Made by a program: the position numbers and the translations under genes. This document shows positions 1 through 8,214 of a stretch of DNA of 35,322 bases, in pieces. The first letter of the stretch is position 1. The number at the start of each line of letters is the position of its first letter. The notes under the pieces were generated by a model that had not been told where the DNA came from, made no database searches, and was given only the letters and a program-made list of their open reading frames with translations. Source of the stretch: Pseudomonas sp. H1h. GTDB taxonomy: Bacteria; Pseudomonadota; Gammaproteobacteria; Pseudomonadales; Pseudomonadaceae. The stretch lies in assembly GCF_000633255.1 (NCBI RefSeq), contig NZ_AYMJ01000037.1, positions 1 through 35,322 on the forward strand. The letters are read 5' to 3'.

Positions 1-34
1 TTGGTTAAGATCTTTCGTCTCAACCGAGGCGCGC

Positions 35-62
35 ATTCTACAGCAGCCTCATTTGCTGTCAA
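35..62 (-). promoter_or_regulatory. rRNA operon promoter, proximal, and start of the leader
   Basis: The minus strand shows -35 TTGACA (57-62), a 16-bp spacer and -10 TAGAAT (35-40), then the GC-rich discriminator GCGCGCC. Transcription should start near base 28 and run off the left edge. The last bases of the window on that strand read GATCTTAACCAA, which I recognise as part of the Pseudomonas 16S leader just before the boxA antiterminator. No 16S sequence is inside the window, so the rRNA operon is inferred from its promoters and leader. Upstream of the -35 is an A/T-rich region (about 63-95). Confidence 0.82.
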
Positions 63-144
63 GTGATTATTTTCAGAAGTTTTCGAAGATTTCTTCAACA
101 ACTTCAACCACTTGCGCTTCCGATCTCTCGTTAGCGGGAGGCGA

Positions 145-172
145 ATTCTACAGCGTTACTCGCTGTTGTCAA
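145..172 (-). promoter_or_regulatory. rRNA operon promoter, middle of three
   Basis: The minus strand carries a consensus -35 TTGACA (167-172), a 16-bp spacer and the -10 TAGAAT (145-150), followed by a GC-rich discriminator (TCGCCTCCC). An A6 tract sits just upstream of the -35 (about 177-184). The spacing and discriminator match the two neighbouring promoters, which supports a tandem rRNA promoter array. Confidence 0.8.
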
Positions 173-347
173 CACCCTTTTTTCACCGCTTTCGACCGAG
201 AAGATCGAACCGTCAAAAGCGCCAGACATGCCGGCACTTTCAACTCCTTCCAGACTTCGATGAACTGAAGCAAGCCGCTGTCGAAAACTGCGTAACTCTT
301 TGAATCTCAAGGAGTTTTCCGTTTCGACTGCGCCGGAAGTGGGGCGA

Positions 348-375
348 ATTATAGACCTCCAGAATCTGCCGTCAA
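348..375 (-). promoter_or_regulatory. rRNA operon promoter, distal of three
   Basis: On the minus strand there is a -35 box TTGACG (370-375), a 16-bp spacer and a consensus -10 box TATAAT (348-353). A GC-rich discriminator (TCGCCCC) follows. Upstream, at about 376-415, lies an A/T-rich stretch with several A and T tracts that could act as an UP element. It is the first of three equally built promoters pointing off the left edge. GC-rich discriminators of this kind are typical of promoters under ppGpp/DksA stringent control; that regulation is inferred. Confidence 0.75.
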
Positions 376-436
376 CAGCTATTTTCACATTTCTGTCATA
401 TCGGTCAAAAAAGCCCGAAAGCACGGCAGCGCCCCG

Positions 437-928
437 CTACACCATTAATCCAAGCCACTGACCCGGCGTCATCTTCGTCACCATTATCAAGACAATCACG
501 AACATCCCCAGAAAGCCGCCAACCCCCATCCAGAACCACTGAAAGTAAAAGGCCCGGTAATCGGCATCAAGCTCTGTCCCACGTTCCACTGCGCGCGCCG
601 CCATCTGCTGCAAGCGCTTCTGCAACAGAAGCACTGGTAGCCACAGCGAACCGACGACACAGAAGATGATCAACGATGTCAGCACCCACTCCGTGATCAG
701 TGGCAGCCCGCTGAGCCTGGTCAACATATAGCCCGTCACGATCTGGATGAAGCCCGCCGGCGTGGTGATCCAGGCGTCGAAGCGCACCACCATTCTCGCC
801 ACATGGGCGATCACCTGCGGATTGGCCGTGCGACTGGCGGCGATCAGATAGAGATAGGAGCCCATGCCGAAACCGAACAGAAAAATCGCGGCGATGACAT
901 GTACGTACTTAAGGCCCAGATACAACAT
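437..928 (-). CDS. DUF2269 family integral membrane protein
   Basis: This 163-residue protein has four clear hydrophobic segments at about residues 5-30, 52-72, 82-104 and 130-151, so it is an inner-membrane protein. The pattern fits the DUF2269 family (YwqJ-unrelated, function unknown), including the conserved opening with a Lys-Tyr-x-His motif (KYVH, residues 7-10) and a Phe-Gly-Phe-Gly-Met-Gly stretch. The ATG lies only 2 bases past the stop of the upstream oxidoreductase, so the two genes are almost certainly co-transcribed and probably translationally coupled. That pairing suggests a partner or electron-transfer role, but I can assign no reaction. Confidence 0.8.
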   Translation of the reverse strand: MLYLGLKYVHVIAAIFLFGFGMGSYLYLIAASRTANPQVIAHVARMVVRFDAWITTPAGFIQIVTGYMLTRLSGLPLITEWVLTSLIIFCVVGSLWLPVLLLQKRLQQMAARAVERGTELDADYRAFYFQWFWMGVGGFLGMFVIVLIMVTKMTPGQWLGLMV

Positions 929-930
929 GC

Positions 931-2046
931 TCAGCGCATCCCGTCACTGAAGTGTACGGACAGGCTCAGATTCTGTGCATCATTGATTGCGGCCATATAC
1001 GCATTGACGCTGATCTCGCCGACGCAAGGACGCGCGCCAGACTCGGGCACATAGCCCCGGGCGATTTTCGCGGCCAGAGCGACGGCGGCACAACTCGGGA
1101 TCTCCGGCCCCTTGTCATTCAGCGCGGTGAGTTGCGCCGTCATCGACAGCGGCTGGTCATTCAGGCCGACGCCCTGCACATCTATATACATCGCACTTTT
1201 GCCATCGCCGAAACGCTCGAACCAGCTGCCCCAACGATGCAACCTGGCGGCCCATGGCACATGGTCACGCACCAGCCCCTTCCTCATTGCCAGAGCAAAC
1301 AGATAATTGGCCACGCCTCCGAGCTTGAGGCCCGCGCCAGCCTTGAAGCTCAACGTGTGTGCGCCATAGCGGTTGGCGAAGATGTCCATGTCCGGCACAT
1401 CCACATTGGCCAACGCACGGAAGCCGAGGCCGTGCAGCTTGCGCAGGGTCAGATCCTCCCAGCCCATCACCTCATGCACCTGACCGTTGCGCAACTGACG
1501 GATCGGCTTGCCGGCATAAGCGAGCACGCCCTCGACCGTCGACAGCCCCGGCATCTTGGCCGACGAGGAGATACCGTGCTCAATCGAATCGATGCGCTTG
1601 AAGTGGTGGCGATGCTCATCGATGATCGCTGACGAAAGCGTCGGCACTGAACTGCAGCCACTGAGGACAGCGACCCCGGCCTGCCTCGCTCGGGCATCGA
1701 GCACACTGATGCCATTGACGAACGTCCGGCAGTCCGCCAGGTCGCAATAGTTGACGCCCGCCTCAATGCAGCTCTCGGCCACCGCGCAGGATTGCCCTTG
1801 AAACGGGCCGCCGGTGTGAATCACCAGTTGAATGTTCATCGCGCACAGGGCTGCAGAAAATCCGCCCCCCATGGCATCGCCGCACCAGCTCTCGCAGGTC
1901 GCGCCCAACTCAGCGACTTTGTGCGCCAGTTTCTGCGGATCACGCCCCGAGATCACAAGCTCGACGTCGGGCATATCGATCAGATGCCGACAAACGATGC
2001 TGCCAAAGTTTCCATACCCGCCAACCACCAACACCCTGAGTGCCAT
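931..2046 (-). CDS. Saccharopine dehydrogenase-like NAD(P)-binding oxidoreductase
   Basis: The protein is 371 residues long when started at the ATG at 2046, which has AGGGAA 6 bases upstream; the open frame continues 26 codons further upstream, but without protein-like sequence. A Rossmann dinucleotide-binding motif GGYGNFG is at residues 9-15, followed by the usual SDR-like saccharopine dehydrogenase layout (ISGRDP after beta-2, HTGGPFQG near residue 80). Members of this family often act on unknown substrates and the true saccharopine reaction should not be assumed. It is followed directly by the DUF2269 membrane gene and diverges from the FAD oxidoreductase gene. Confidence 0.75.
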   Translation of the reverse strand: MALRVLVVGGYGNFGSIVCRHLIDMPDVELVISGRDPQKLAHKVAELGATCESWCGDAMGGGFSAALCAMNIQLVIHTGGPFQGQSCAVAESCIEAGVNYCDLADCRTFVNGISVLDARARQAGVAVLSGCSSVPTLSSAIIDEHRHHFKRIDSIEHGISSSAKMPGLSTVEGVLAYAGKPIRQLRNGQVHEVMGWEDLTLRKLHGLGFRALANVDVPDMDIFANRYGAHTLSFKAGAGLKLGGVANYLFALAMRKGLVRDHVPWAARLHRWGSWFERFGDGKSAMYIDVQGVGLNDQPLSMTAQLTALNDKGPEIPSCAAVALAAKIARGYVPESGARPCVGEISVNAYMAAINDAQNLSLSVHFSDGMR

Positions 2047-2181
2047 CAACGCTTCCCTGAACGATTCAAAACCGGCCCAAAAACGGACTCGGCGCAGCTT
2101 CCCTGATATCACCGGGCCAGGCAAGTCTGCCGCTACAGGCCGGGATGGAGTACTGTCAGCGCATCGACATTGGAGGTTGGT

Positions 2182-3390
2182 GTGAGCAAACAGATCATCG
2201 TGATCGGCGCGGGAATCGTCGGCGCTTCACTGGCGTATCACCTCGCCGCGAAAGGTGCGCACGTCACAGTGCTCGAGTCTGGTGAAATTGCCTGCGGCGC
2301 GACAGGACGCTCCTTTGCATGGATCAACACGTCACACGGCGGGCCAGACCCTGTTGCGCCGTTACGCGCCGCAGCCATCGCAGAACACCGGCGGCTCGAA
2401 TCCGAGTTGCCAGGGTTGAACATTCGATGGACAGGTGCGCTGTCTTACGGCGCGGGTCCGTTTTATGCGCCTTCTATATATAGTGCGCAGATTCTCGACC
2501 TTGAACCCAACCTCAAACACTCTCCGCAACGGGCCTGCTTTGCCGCCGACGAAGGCGCGCTGGATGCGGTGCAAGCAACGCATGCCTTGATTGCAGGCGC
2601 ACAAGCCCATGGCGCGACGCTGTTAACGCACACGCCGGTGCTCGGATTTCAGACGTTGAACGGCGCTGTCACCGGCGTTAGCACTGCGACCGGCAACCTC
2701 ATTGCCGACATTGTCGTGCTGGCGGCGGGCACCGCCATCGCGCAACTGGCAGATCAGCTGAACGTCACCCTGCCCATCGACGCGTCACCCGCCCTACTCA
2801 TCCGCTACACAACCCAGCCTCATCGGATAAACACGATCATCTCCAGCCCCCAGATGGAAATCCGGCAGGACACCGACGGTACGTTGCTGGCTGCGGAGGA
2901 CTATATAGATGACGCGCTGTACAACCGACCGCACGCCATCGCGCTGAGAACGGCCAAAGCCATTGAGCACGAACTTCACGGAGTGGTTTCCATCATGCCG
3001 CAAATGGCGAGCGTTGGCCTGCGACCCATGCCCGCCGACAGGATTCCCATCATTGGCTATCTGCCGGAATTCAACAGTGCGTACGTGTGCGTCATGCATC
3101 CCGGCGTGACGCTGGCGGCGGTCGTGGGGCGGCTGGTTGCCGAGGAGATTATTGATGGCGCATCTGCAGCGGCACTGGAGCCCTGTCGGCCAGCACGATT
3201 CCAGTCACCCGCCCCCCCTACTCCGCCGCCTGCACCACCCATCGACCGCGCCGGGCCAATCCCGCCTGCAAGGCAAACGCCATTACCACGGTCGCCGGCG
3301 CGGAAAAACTGCTCAGCCCGTCGCCGGCAAACATCAATGCCAGTCCCAGTGCTGTCGCCCCGAACCACGCCGTCAACCCGACAGGATTGA
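2182..3390 (+). CDS. FAD-dependent oxidoreductase (DAO family) with an aberrant C-terminal tail
   Basis: The likely start is the GTG at 2182, preceded 5 bases upstream by GGAGG; a TTG at 2170 is in frame but lies within that ribosome binding site. The N-terminus has the FAD-binding GAGIVG motif, an ESG acidic end of beta-2 and a GATGRS motif, as in D-amino-acid-oxidase/glycine-oxidase-like flavoproteins. The conserved C-terminal end of the family (CMHPGVTLAA... ending near a PxRF motif) is reached at about base 3201. The frame then continues for about 63 low-complexity, Pro/Arg/Ser-rich residues that are antisense to the neighbouring permease gene. No stop is found near the expected end in any plus-strand frame, so the native stop appears lost. 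Substrate is unknown; an amine or amino acid is likely. Confidence 0.75.
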   Translation: MSKQIIVIGAGIVGASLAYHLAAKGAHVTVLESGEIACGATGRSFAWINTSHGGPDPVAPLRAAAIAEHRRLESELPGLNIRWTGALSYGAGPFYAPSIYSAQILDLEPNLKHSPQRACFAADEGALDAVQATHALIAGAQAHGATLLTHTPVLGFQTLNGAVTGVSTATGNLIADIVVLAAGTAIAQLADQLNVTLPIDASPALLIRYTTQPHRINTIISSPQMEIRQDTDGTLLAAEDYIDDALYNRPHAIALRTAKAIEHELHGVVSIMPQMASVGLRPMPADRIPIIGYLPEFNSAYVCVMHPGVTLAAVVGRLVAEEIIDGASAAALEPCRPARFQSPAPPTPPPAPPIDRAGPIPPARQTPLPRSPARKNCSARRRQTSMPVPVLSPRTTPSTRQD

Positions 3391-4540
3391 ACGTCGCCAC
3401 CCGCTCAAGTGCCGCCACATCATTACGACCACAGAGAATCTGCGCCAATGCCACGCCGACCCAGGCCACCACGAAAATCCCCTGATAGGCCAACGCCTTG
3501 AGGAGGTAGGCAAACACATCCGCCAGCATCAGTCCGTAAACGATTACCCCAACTACCAGCGCCCACATCAGATACGAACCGCGTACACCAAAACGGCCGA
3601 AGAACGCCTGCATGTTCAACGTCGCCAGGTAGTAATTGGCGGTATTGATGCGGGTTTGCGTGGCCCAGACGAACAGCAATCCCCACAGGCCCATCAACTG
3701 CAGGATCGCCATCACCACCGACACTTCGTTCAGCGCGCCGTCATGGGGAATGCTGCTGACCAGGTAGATGCCCGCCGCGCCATTGAGCAAAAACGTTACC
3801 GCGTAGAACGGCATGCCGAAGTTCCAGCGACCATGGTATTCGGCGTCTTCGGGCTTGCCGAAACGCGCGTAGTCGAAGGTGAACAGCATCAACACCCAGA
3901 CGCCCATGTAAGCGACGAAGCAGTGCCACCAGCCGAATGCGCTGGGCGTCGTCGGGCCGAAATCCAGCCATTGCGGCTGGTAGCCATAACGACTGATCGA
4001 CAGCCCCACCGCCACCAGCAGACCGCCGAGGTACACCGGCAGCAGCACGCCATTGAGCTTGTCCAGCCAGTGCTGCACGCTGCCCAGAATCATCGGCACG
4101 CTGTAGAGCACCACTGCGAGTGCCGCCAGCGGATAGATCAGTTGCGGGTACAGTTGATGGAGCGCCACGGCAATCACCGAGCCTTCGAATACCGCGTAGT
4201 AGATCGCCGTGGAGAAGAAGATCAGCGTCGCCAGACACGCCCCGGTGCTGCCGAACAACAGCCGTGAAAACAGCGCCACCGACAAGCCGCTGCGGATCGC
4301 GAATCGGCTGAGCACACTGTTGACCAGGCCATAACTGATGACTGACAGCAGCATGCCGATCAACGCGTTGCGCGCACCGAATGACAGCGCCAGTGAAGCG
4401 CCGACCACGATGTAAAACATCGCACTGCACACCGCCCACCAGGCCATGGTCAGCGACAGTCGGCCCATGCGCGCTGCGGTCGGTACGGGATGGTGGGCCG
4501 GGTCCTGCCCGGTTTGACTCGATTGCGATAAAGCAGCCAT
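3218..4540 (-). CDS. NCS1 family nucleobase/cyclic-ureide permease
   Basis: The 440-residue protein is hydrophobic along its length, consistent with about 12 membrane helices, and resembles cytosine permease CodB and related NCS1 cation symporters, which import cytosine, uracil, allantoin or hydantoins. Its ATG has GGAG 9 bases upstream. It is the last gene of the pxpA-accB-accC-pxpB-pxpC operon, 111 bases after pxpC. The gap contains two short hairpins (4590-4605 and 4628-4647), which might tune its expression. The position suggests it imports the substrate of the enzyme encoded upstream, possibly a cyclic amide or ureide. Its 3' end overlaps the run-on tail of the convergent FAD oxidoreductase gene by 173 bases. 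Confidence 0.8.
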   Translation of the reverse strand: MAALSQSSQTGQDPAHHPVPTAARMGRLSLTMAWWAVCSAMFYIVVGASLALSFGARNALIGMLLSVISYGLVNSVLSRFAIRSGLSVALFSRLLFGSTGACLATLIFFSTAIYYAVFEGSVIAVALHQLYPQLIYPLAALAVVLYSVPMILGSVQHWLDKLNGVLLPVYLGGLLVAVGLSISRYGYQPQWLDFGPTTPSAFGWWHCFVAYMGVWVLMLFTFDYARFGKPEDAEYHGRWNFGMPFYAVTFLLNGAAGIYLVSSIPHDGALNEVSVVMAILQLMGLWGLLFVWATQTRINTANYYLATLNMQAFFGRFGVRGSYLMWALVVGVIVYGLMLADVFAYLLKALAYQGIFVVAWVGVALAQILCGRNDVAALERVATFNPVGLTAWFGATALGLALMFAGDGLSSFSAPATVVMAFALQAGLARRGRWVVQAAE

Positions 4541-4651
4541 ATGCGTGAACTCCAGAACCAGTCAAAGGTTGAAGCGCGGGCAGCCGTCACCGCACCGGAG
4601 TGCGGCGTTGGCTTACCGTTTGGCATGGCCCGCGCGATGCGGCGGGCAGAA

Positions 4652-5626
4652 TCAGGAAGGGAATAGCTTGCTCAGGCAGCTGAGTTTTTTCTTATAGGAG
4701 CGTCGTGCTTCCAGCGCTTCTTCGAGGGTCACCGCGACAAAGCGGGCCTTCTGATTGGGTTGCATCTGGCCGATCAGATCGAGGTCGGCACTGATCACCG
4801 TGCCGATCATCGCGTAGCCGCCACCGGACACCGCGTCACGGTGCAGGACAATCGGCTCAAGTCCGGCCGGGACCTGGATCGAACCGATCGGGTAGCAACT
4901 GTCGACGATGTTCGATGGATCGGAACCAGCGCCGAACGGCTGTTCGCGGGGCTGAAAGCTCAGCGCGCTGCCGCCCTTGAAGCGATAGCCGATACGGTCG
5001 GCTTCAGAACCGACCGTCCATGGCTCGGCGAAAAAGCTCTTTGCCGCAGACTCGCTCAGGCGCTCGTAATACAGGCCCGGCACCACGCGCAGGGTGATTT
5101 CGCCGCCCAGCGATTGGCGTAACGCCATGGGCAGACTGGCGCCGGCGCGACCCTTGGCACTCGCGGCGCCAATCGGCAACTCGTCGCCGGCGATCAATCG
5201 GCGCCCCTGAAAGCCGCCAAGCGCACCCAGTGTGTAGGTCGAACGACTGCCGAGCACCAGCGGCACATCGATGCCCCCCGCCACTGCCAGATAAGCCCGG
5301 GCGCCGGCCTTCGGAAAGTCGAAGCGCAGCACTTGTCCGGCCTTCACCTCAAAGGCTGTGTCGTGGTGCATTTCCACGCCATCGACACGCGGCGTCATGT
5401 GCGCACCGCAGACCGCCACCAGCGCATCGTGCTGAAACGCCAGCTCAGGCCCGAGCAAGGTGCATTCCAGCGCCGCCAGACCTGCCGGGTTGCCGACCAG
5501 TTGATTGGCCGCACTCAAGGCATATTGATCAAGCGCACCCGAAGGCGGAATGCCCAGGTGGTAATAACCTTCGCGACCCAGATCCTGTACCGAGGTCGCC
5601 AGGCCGGGTTTGAGTACCTTGATCAT
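4652..5626 (-). CDS. pxpC: 5-oxoprolinase subunit C / biotin-dependent carboxyltransferase-type protein
   Basis: The 324-residue protein matches PxpC (KipA, AHS2 domain) over its full length. It begins with the family pattern around SVQDLGREGYYHLGIP (residues 12-27) and continues with the PSGALDQ motif. With PxpA and PxpB it forms the ATP-dependent 5-oxoprolinase (5-oxo-L-proline to L-glutamate); its domain is also the second carboxyltransferase-like domain of urea carboxylase. The ATG overlaps the stop of pxpB by four bases (ATGA), implying translational coupling and stoichiometric production. Presence of accB and accC in the same operon raises the possibility of a biotin-linked reaction rather than plain oxoprolinase activity. 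Confidence 0.88.
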   Translation of the reverse strand: MIKVLKPGLATSVQDLGREGYYHLGIPPSGALDQYALSAANQLVGNPAGLAALECTLLGPELAFQHDALVAVCGAHMTPRVDGVEMHHDTAFEVKAGQVLRFDFPKAGARAYLAVAGGIDVPLVLGSRSTYTLGALGGFQGRRLIAGDELPIGAASAKGRAGASLPMALRQSLGGEITLRVVPGLYYERLSESAAKSFFAEPWTVGSEADRIGYRFKGGSALSFQPREQPFGAGSDPSNIVDSCYPIGSIQVPAGLEPIVLHRDAVSGGGYAMIGTVISADLDLIGQMQPNQKARFVAVTLEEALEARRSYKKKLSCLSKLFPS

Positions 5627-6495
5627 GCCAGCACCTCCTGCAGCGACTTGGGATAAGCGATCGGATCGGCGAGAAACGCGTCCAGCGAAAACTCCACCGG
5701 ACGAATCCGCAGATCAAAGCGCCCGGCGTCCACTTCAGCCACCGCGTGGTCGTAGGCCTCACGATCGATCGGCTTGAACTGCACGATGTCGCCCGGACGG
5801 AAGAACACCATGTGTTCCTTGAGGTACGCGAGGTTTTGCTGCGGGTCGTAGATCGGTGCCGGCGTCACGCCGAACATCTGATAACCCCCGGCACCGCGCA
5901 CCGAGTAAATGCAGCCAAAGCAACCGCCATGACCGAGGGTCAATTTCGGTGTGTCAGTGCGTGGCCGCAGGTACTTTGGCACCTGCAACTGGCGTTCGCG
6001 CTCGACCATCTGGAACATGAATGGCAGCCCGGCGACGAAGCCGACCATCGAGACAAACCACGGCGCACCGCTGTGGGCGGCGATGAACGCATCGACATCG
6101 GCCAGGCCGTTGATCCGTGCGGCGTATTCCAGGTCAGTGGCGCTGGGGTCCTGATGCCGGTCGCGAAAACGCATCAGGGTTTCGTGGGTCCACGGGTCGT
6201 TGTACAGCACCGGAATCTCGATGATGCGCGTCTGCAGCGTGCGCTCGGCAACCGCCTCGGCTTCGGCGCCTTTCACCGCTTCGAGCAGGGTGTGCGGGGC
6301 GATGCGATCCGGGTCGAAACGAATCTGGAACGAGGCATTGGCCAGGCACACGTCGAGCACGCCATCCAGCGCCAGGCGCTCTACCGCGCGGGTAACGGCC
6401 AGCCCCTTGAAGAACGCATCAAGTGACATGCTGTCGCTGACTTCGGCAAAAAGATGCTCATCGGCGCCGAAGCTGTAACGGATTGGCGTACTCAT
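5623..6495 (-). CDS. pxpB: 5-oxoprolinase subunit B (KipI/AHS1 domain)
   Basis: Using the ATG at 6495 (the frame is open 25 codons further up, but inside accC) gives a 290-residue protein. It follows the PxpB/KipI plan: an N-terminal mixed domain beginning RYSFGADEHLF, then a cyclophilin-like C-terminal domain with the motifs FVAGLPFM and GVTPAPIYDP. In this copy the usual glycine-rich stretch reads LGHGGCFGCIYS, with two cysteines, which is somewhat unlike the best-known PxpB proteins. Its start overlaps the accC stop (ATGA) and its stop overlaps the pxpC start, so it is embedded in a coupled operon. Together with PxpC it makes the AHS1-AHS2 pair that also forms the carboxyltransferase half of urea carboxylase. 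Confidence 0.87.
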   Translation of the reverse strand: MSTPIRYSFGADEHLFAEVSDSMSLDAFFKGLAVTRAVERLALDGVLDVCLANASFQIRFDPDRIAPHTLLEAVKGAEAEAVAERTLQTRIIEIPVLYNDPWTHETLMRFRDRHQDPSATDLEYAARINGLADVDAFIAAHSGAPWFVSMVGFVAGLPFMFQMVERERQLQVPKYLRPRTDTPKLTLGHGGCFGCIYSVRGAGGYQMFGVTPAPIYDPQQNLAYLKEHMVFFRPGDIVQFKPIDREAYDHAVAEVDAGRFDLRIRPVEFSLDAFLADPIAYPKSLQEVLA

Positions 6496-7865
6496 GCTGC
6501 ACCTCCGCTGCGGCGCGCGGCCAGCCAGGTTTCCAGGGTGCCGGTGTGGAAGTCGGCGCTGTGCAGCCACGGTTGTTCGAGCAGTTCGCCGTGCAGCGTC
6601 AGGGTGCTGGCCATGCCGGACAATGTGGTCTGTTCTACCGCTGCTTTCGCCCGGCGCAATGCTTCGGCGCGGTCAGGGCCATGCACGATCAGCTTGGCCA
6701 GCAACGAGTCATAGTAAGGCGGCACGCGGTAGCCTTGATACAGGTGAGTGTCGACACGAATGCCTTCGCCCTGCGGCCAGATCAGTTCCTCGACCAACCC
6801 GGGACTGGGGAAGAAGTCGCGCTGCGGATCCTCGGCGTTCAGGCGCATTTGCAGCGCGGCGCCGTTGAGTTGAATGTCACTCTGTTTGAAACCCAGCGGT
6901 TCGCCGCCGGCAATGCGCAACATCGCCTGGACCAGATCAATGCCGGTGATCAGTTCGCTGACCGGGTGCTCTACCTGAATCCGCGTGTTCATCTCGATAA
7001 AGAAGAACTCGCCGGTCGCCTCGTCATACAGGTATTCCAGAGTGCCGGCGCCCTTGTAGCCCAAGGACTCGGTCAGGCGCACGGCGCTCGCGCAGAGGCT
7101 CTCGCGTTGCTGCTGGCTGAGGACCGGCGACGGCGCTTCCTCGAAAATTTTCTGCCGGCGACGTTGCAGTGAACACTCCCGCTCGAACAAATGCACCGCG
7201 TGCTGACCGTCGCCCAACACCTGCACTTCAATGTGCCGAGCCCGTCCGATAAACCGCTCCAGGTACACCGCGCCGTTGCCGAACGCGGCCTGGGCCTCGC
7301 GCTGGGAACGGGGAAACTCTTCTGCCAGTTGCGCAGCGTTTTGCGCCAGGCGAATACCGCGCCCGCCACCACCGGCCGAGGCTTTGATCAGCAGCGGGAA
7401 GCCAACGACTCCTGCAGCCTTGAGCGCCGATTCAACATCAAACAGCTCACCCGGCGACCCCGGCACCACTGGCACCCCCGCTGCTTGCGCAGTACGCCGG
7501 GCTTCGGCCTTATCGCCCATGCGCCGGATCGTCTCGGCGCTCGGCCCGACAAAAATCGCCCCGGCCGCCACCACCGCTTCGGCAAAATCCGCGTTCTCCG
7601 AGAGAAAGCCATAACCGGGGTGCACCGCGTTGGCGCCTGTGGCTTTCAAAGCACCGAGCAAGGCTTCTACATTCAGATAGCTTTTATCGGCGCGCGCCGG
7701 GCCAAGTACGTGCACCTCATCGGCCATGCGCACGGCGAGGGAATCGACGTCCGCTTCACTGCACGCGGCAACGGTAGGAATCCCCAGTGCCTTGGCGGCA
7801 CGAATGATTCGCACCGCAATTTCGCCACGGTTGGCGATCAGTAATTTATCAATACCTTGGGTCAT
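6492..7865 (-). CDS. accC: Biotin carboxylase subunit (AccC-like)
   Basis: The ATG at 7865 has GAGGG 8 bases upstream and yields 457 residues, the usual length of biotin carboxylase. The N-terminal carboxylase domain begins LLIANRGEIAVRII. The ATP-grasp domain has the glycine-rich loop KASAGGGGRG and the active-site segment EMNTRIQVEHPVSE, and the C-terminal domain is complete. The enzyme uses ATP and bicarbonate to carboxylate biotin on a carrier protein. It lies between a small biotin carrier gene and pxpB/pxpC, so it probably is a pathway-specific paralogue and not the housekeeping acetyl-CoA carboxylase AccC; the gene symbol reflects homology only. Confidence 0.9.
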   Translation of the reverse strand: MTQGIDKLLIANRGEIAVRIIRAAKALGIPTVAACSEADVDSLAVRMADEVHVLGPARADKSYLNVEALLGALKATGANAVHPGYGFLSENADFAEAVVAAGAIFVGPSAETIRRMGDKAEARRTAQAAGVPVVPGSPGELFDVESALKAAGVVGFPLLIKASAGGGGRGIRLAQNAAQLAEEFPRSQREAQAAFGNGAVYLERFIGRARHIEVQVLGDGQHAVHLFERECSLQRRRQKIFEEAPSPVLSQQQRESLCASAVRLTESLGYKGAGTLEYLYDEATGEFFFIEMNTRIQVEHPVSELITGIDLVQAMLRIAGGEPLGFKQSDIQLNGAALQMRLNAEDPQRDFFPSPGLVEELIWPQGEGIRVDTHLYQGYRVPPYYDSLLAKLIVHGPDRAEALRRAKAAVEQTTLSGMASTLTLHGELLEQPWLHSADFHTGTLETWLAARRSGGAA

Positions 7866-7875
7866 GATCACGCCC

Positions 7876-8121
7876 TCACTCGACGTCGAGTGTTGCGATG
7901 ACTTGACCCGGCTCCACCGGATCACCGTCTTCTACCAGAAATGCGCTGAGGCGACCGGCCGTCCCGGCGGTCAGTTCGGAAAATTGCTTCATGACTTCGA
8001 TCAGGCCAATCACCGTGTCGGCGCTGACCTGCGCGCCCACCTCGGCGTAGTTCGCCGACTCCGGCGTGGCTTTGCGATAGAAGGTCCCTGGCAACGGGGT
8101 GATTACAGTGTGTTCGGCCAT
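7876..8121 (-). CDS. accB: Biotin carboxyl carrier protein (short, AccB-like)
   Basis: This 81-residue protein is a bare biotinyl domain without the long N-terminal linker of the housekeeping AccB. The biotin-accepting lysine is K45 in the motif EVMKQF; the common form is EAMKM, so this site is a variant but keeps the Met-Lys pair. A typical domain start (TPLPGTFYRK) and end (GQVIATLDVE) are visible. The ATG has AAGGAA 5 bases upstream, and accC starts 10 bases after the stop. It should carry carboxylate between AccC and a carboxyltransferase; PxpB/PxpC are the only candidates for the latter in the operon. Confidence 0.88.
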   Translation of the reverse strand: MAEHTVITPLPGTFYRKATPESANYAEVGAQVSADTVIGLIEVMKQFSELTAGTAGRLSAFLVEDGDPVEPGQVIATLDVE

Positions 8122-8214
8122 GTCTGTTCCTTTTGGAATAGTTGTAGAAAGGCAGGCAAAAAGTGAATCGTTGGGCAGACCCTGGCGTCTGTGGGCCAGG
8201 TGTTGCGCCGTTCA

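Noticed and set aside
131..424. Minus-strand 97-codon frame across the rRNA promoters
   Set aside because: It spans three promoter cores and has no protein-like features, so it is chance.
2170..2172. TTG start for the FAD oxidoreductase
   Set aside because: It overlaps the GGAGG sequence that serves the GTG at 2182.
3137..4267. Long plus-strand open frame (376 codons) opposite the NCS1 permease gene
   Set aside because: It is antisense to a clearly coding, hydrophobic permease and its own product is Gln/His/Arg-rich low-complexity sequence without domains. High GC keeps such shadow frames open.
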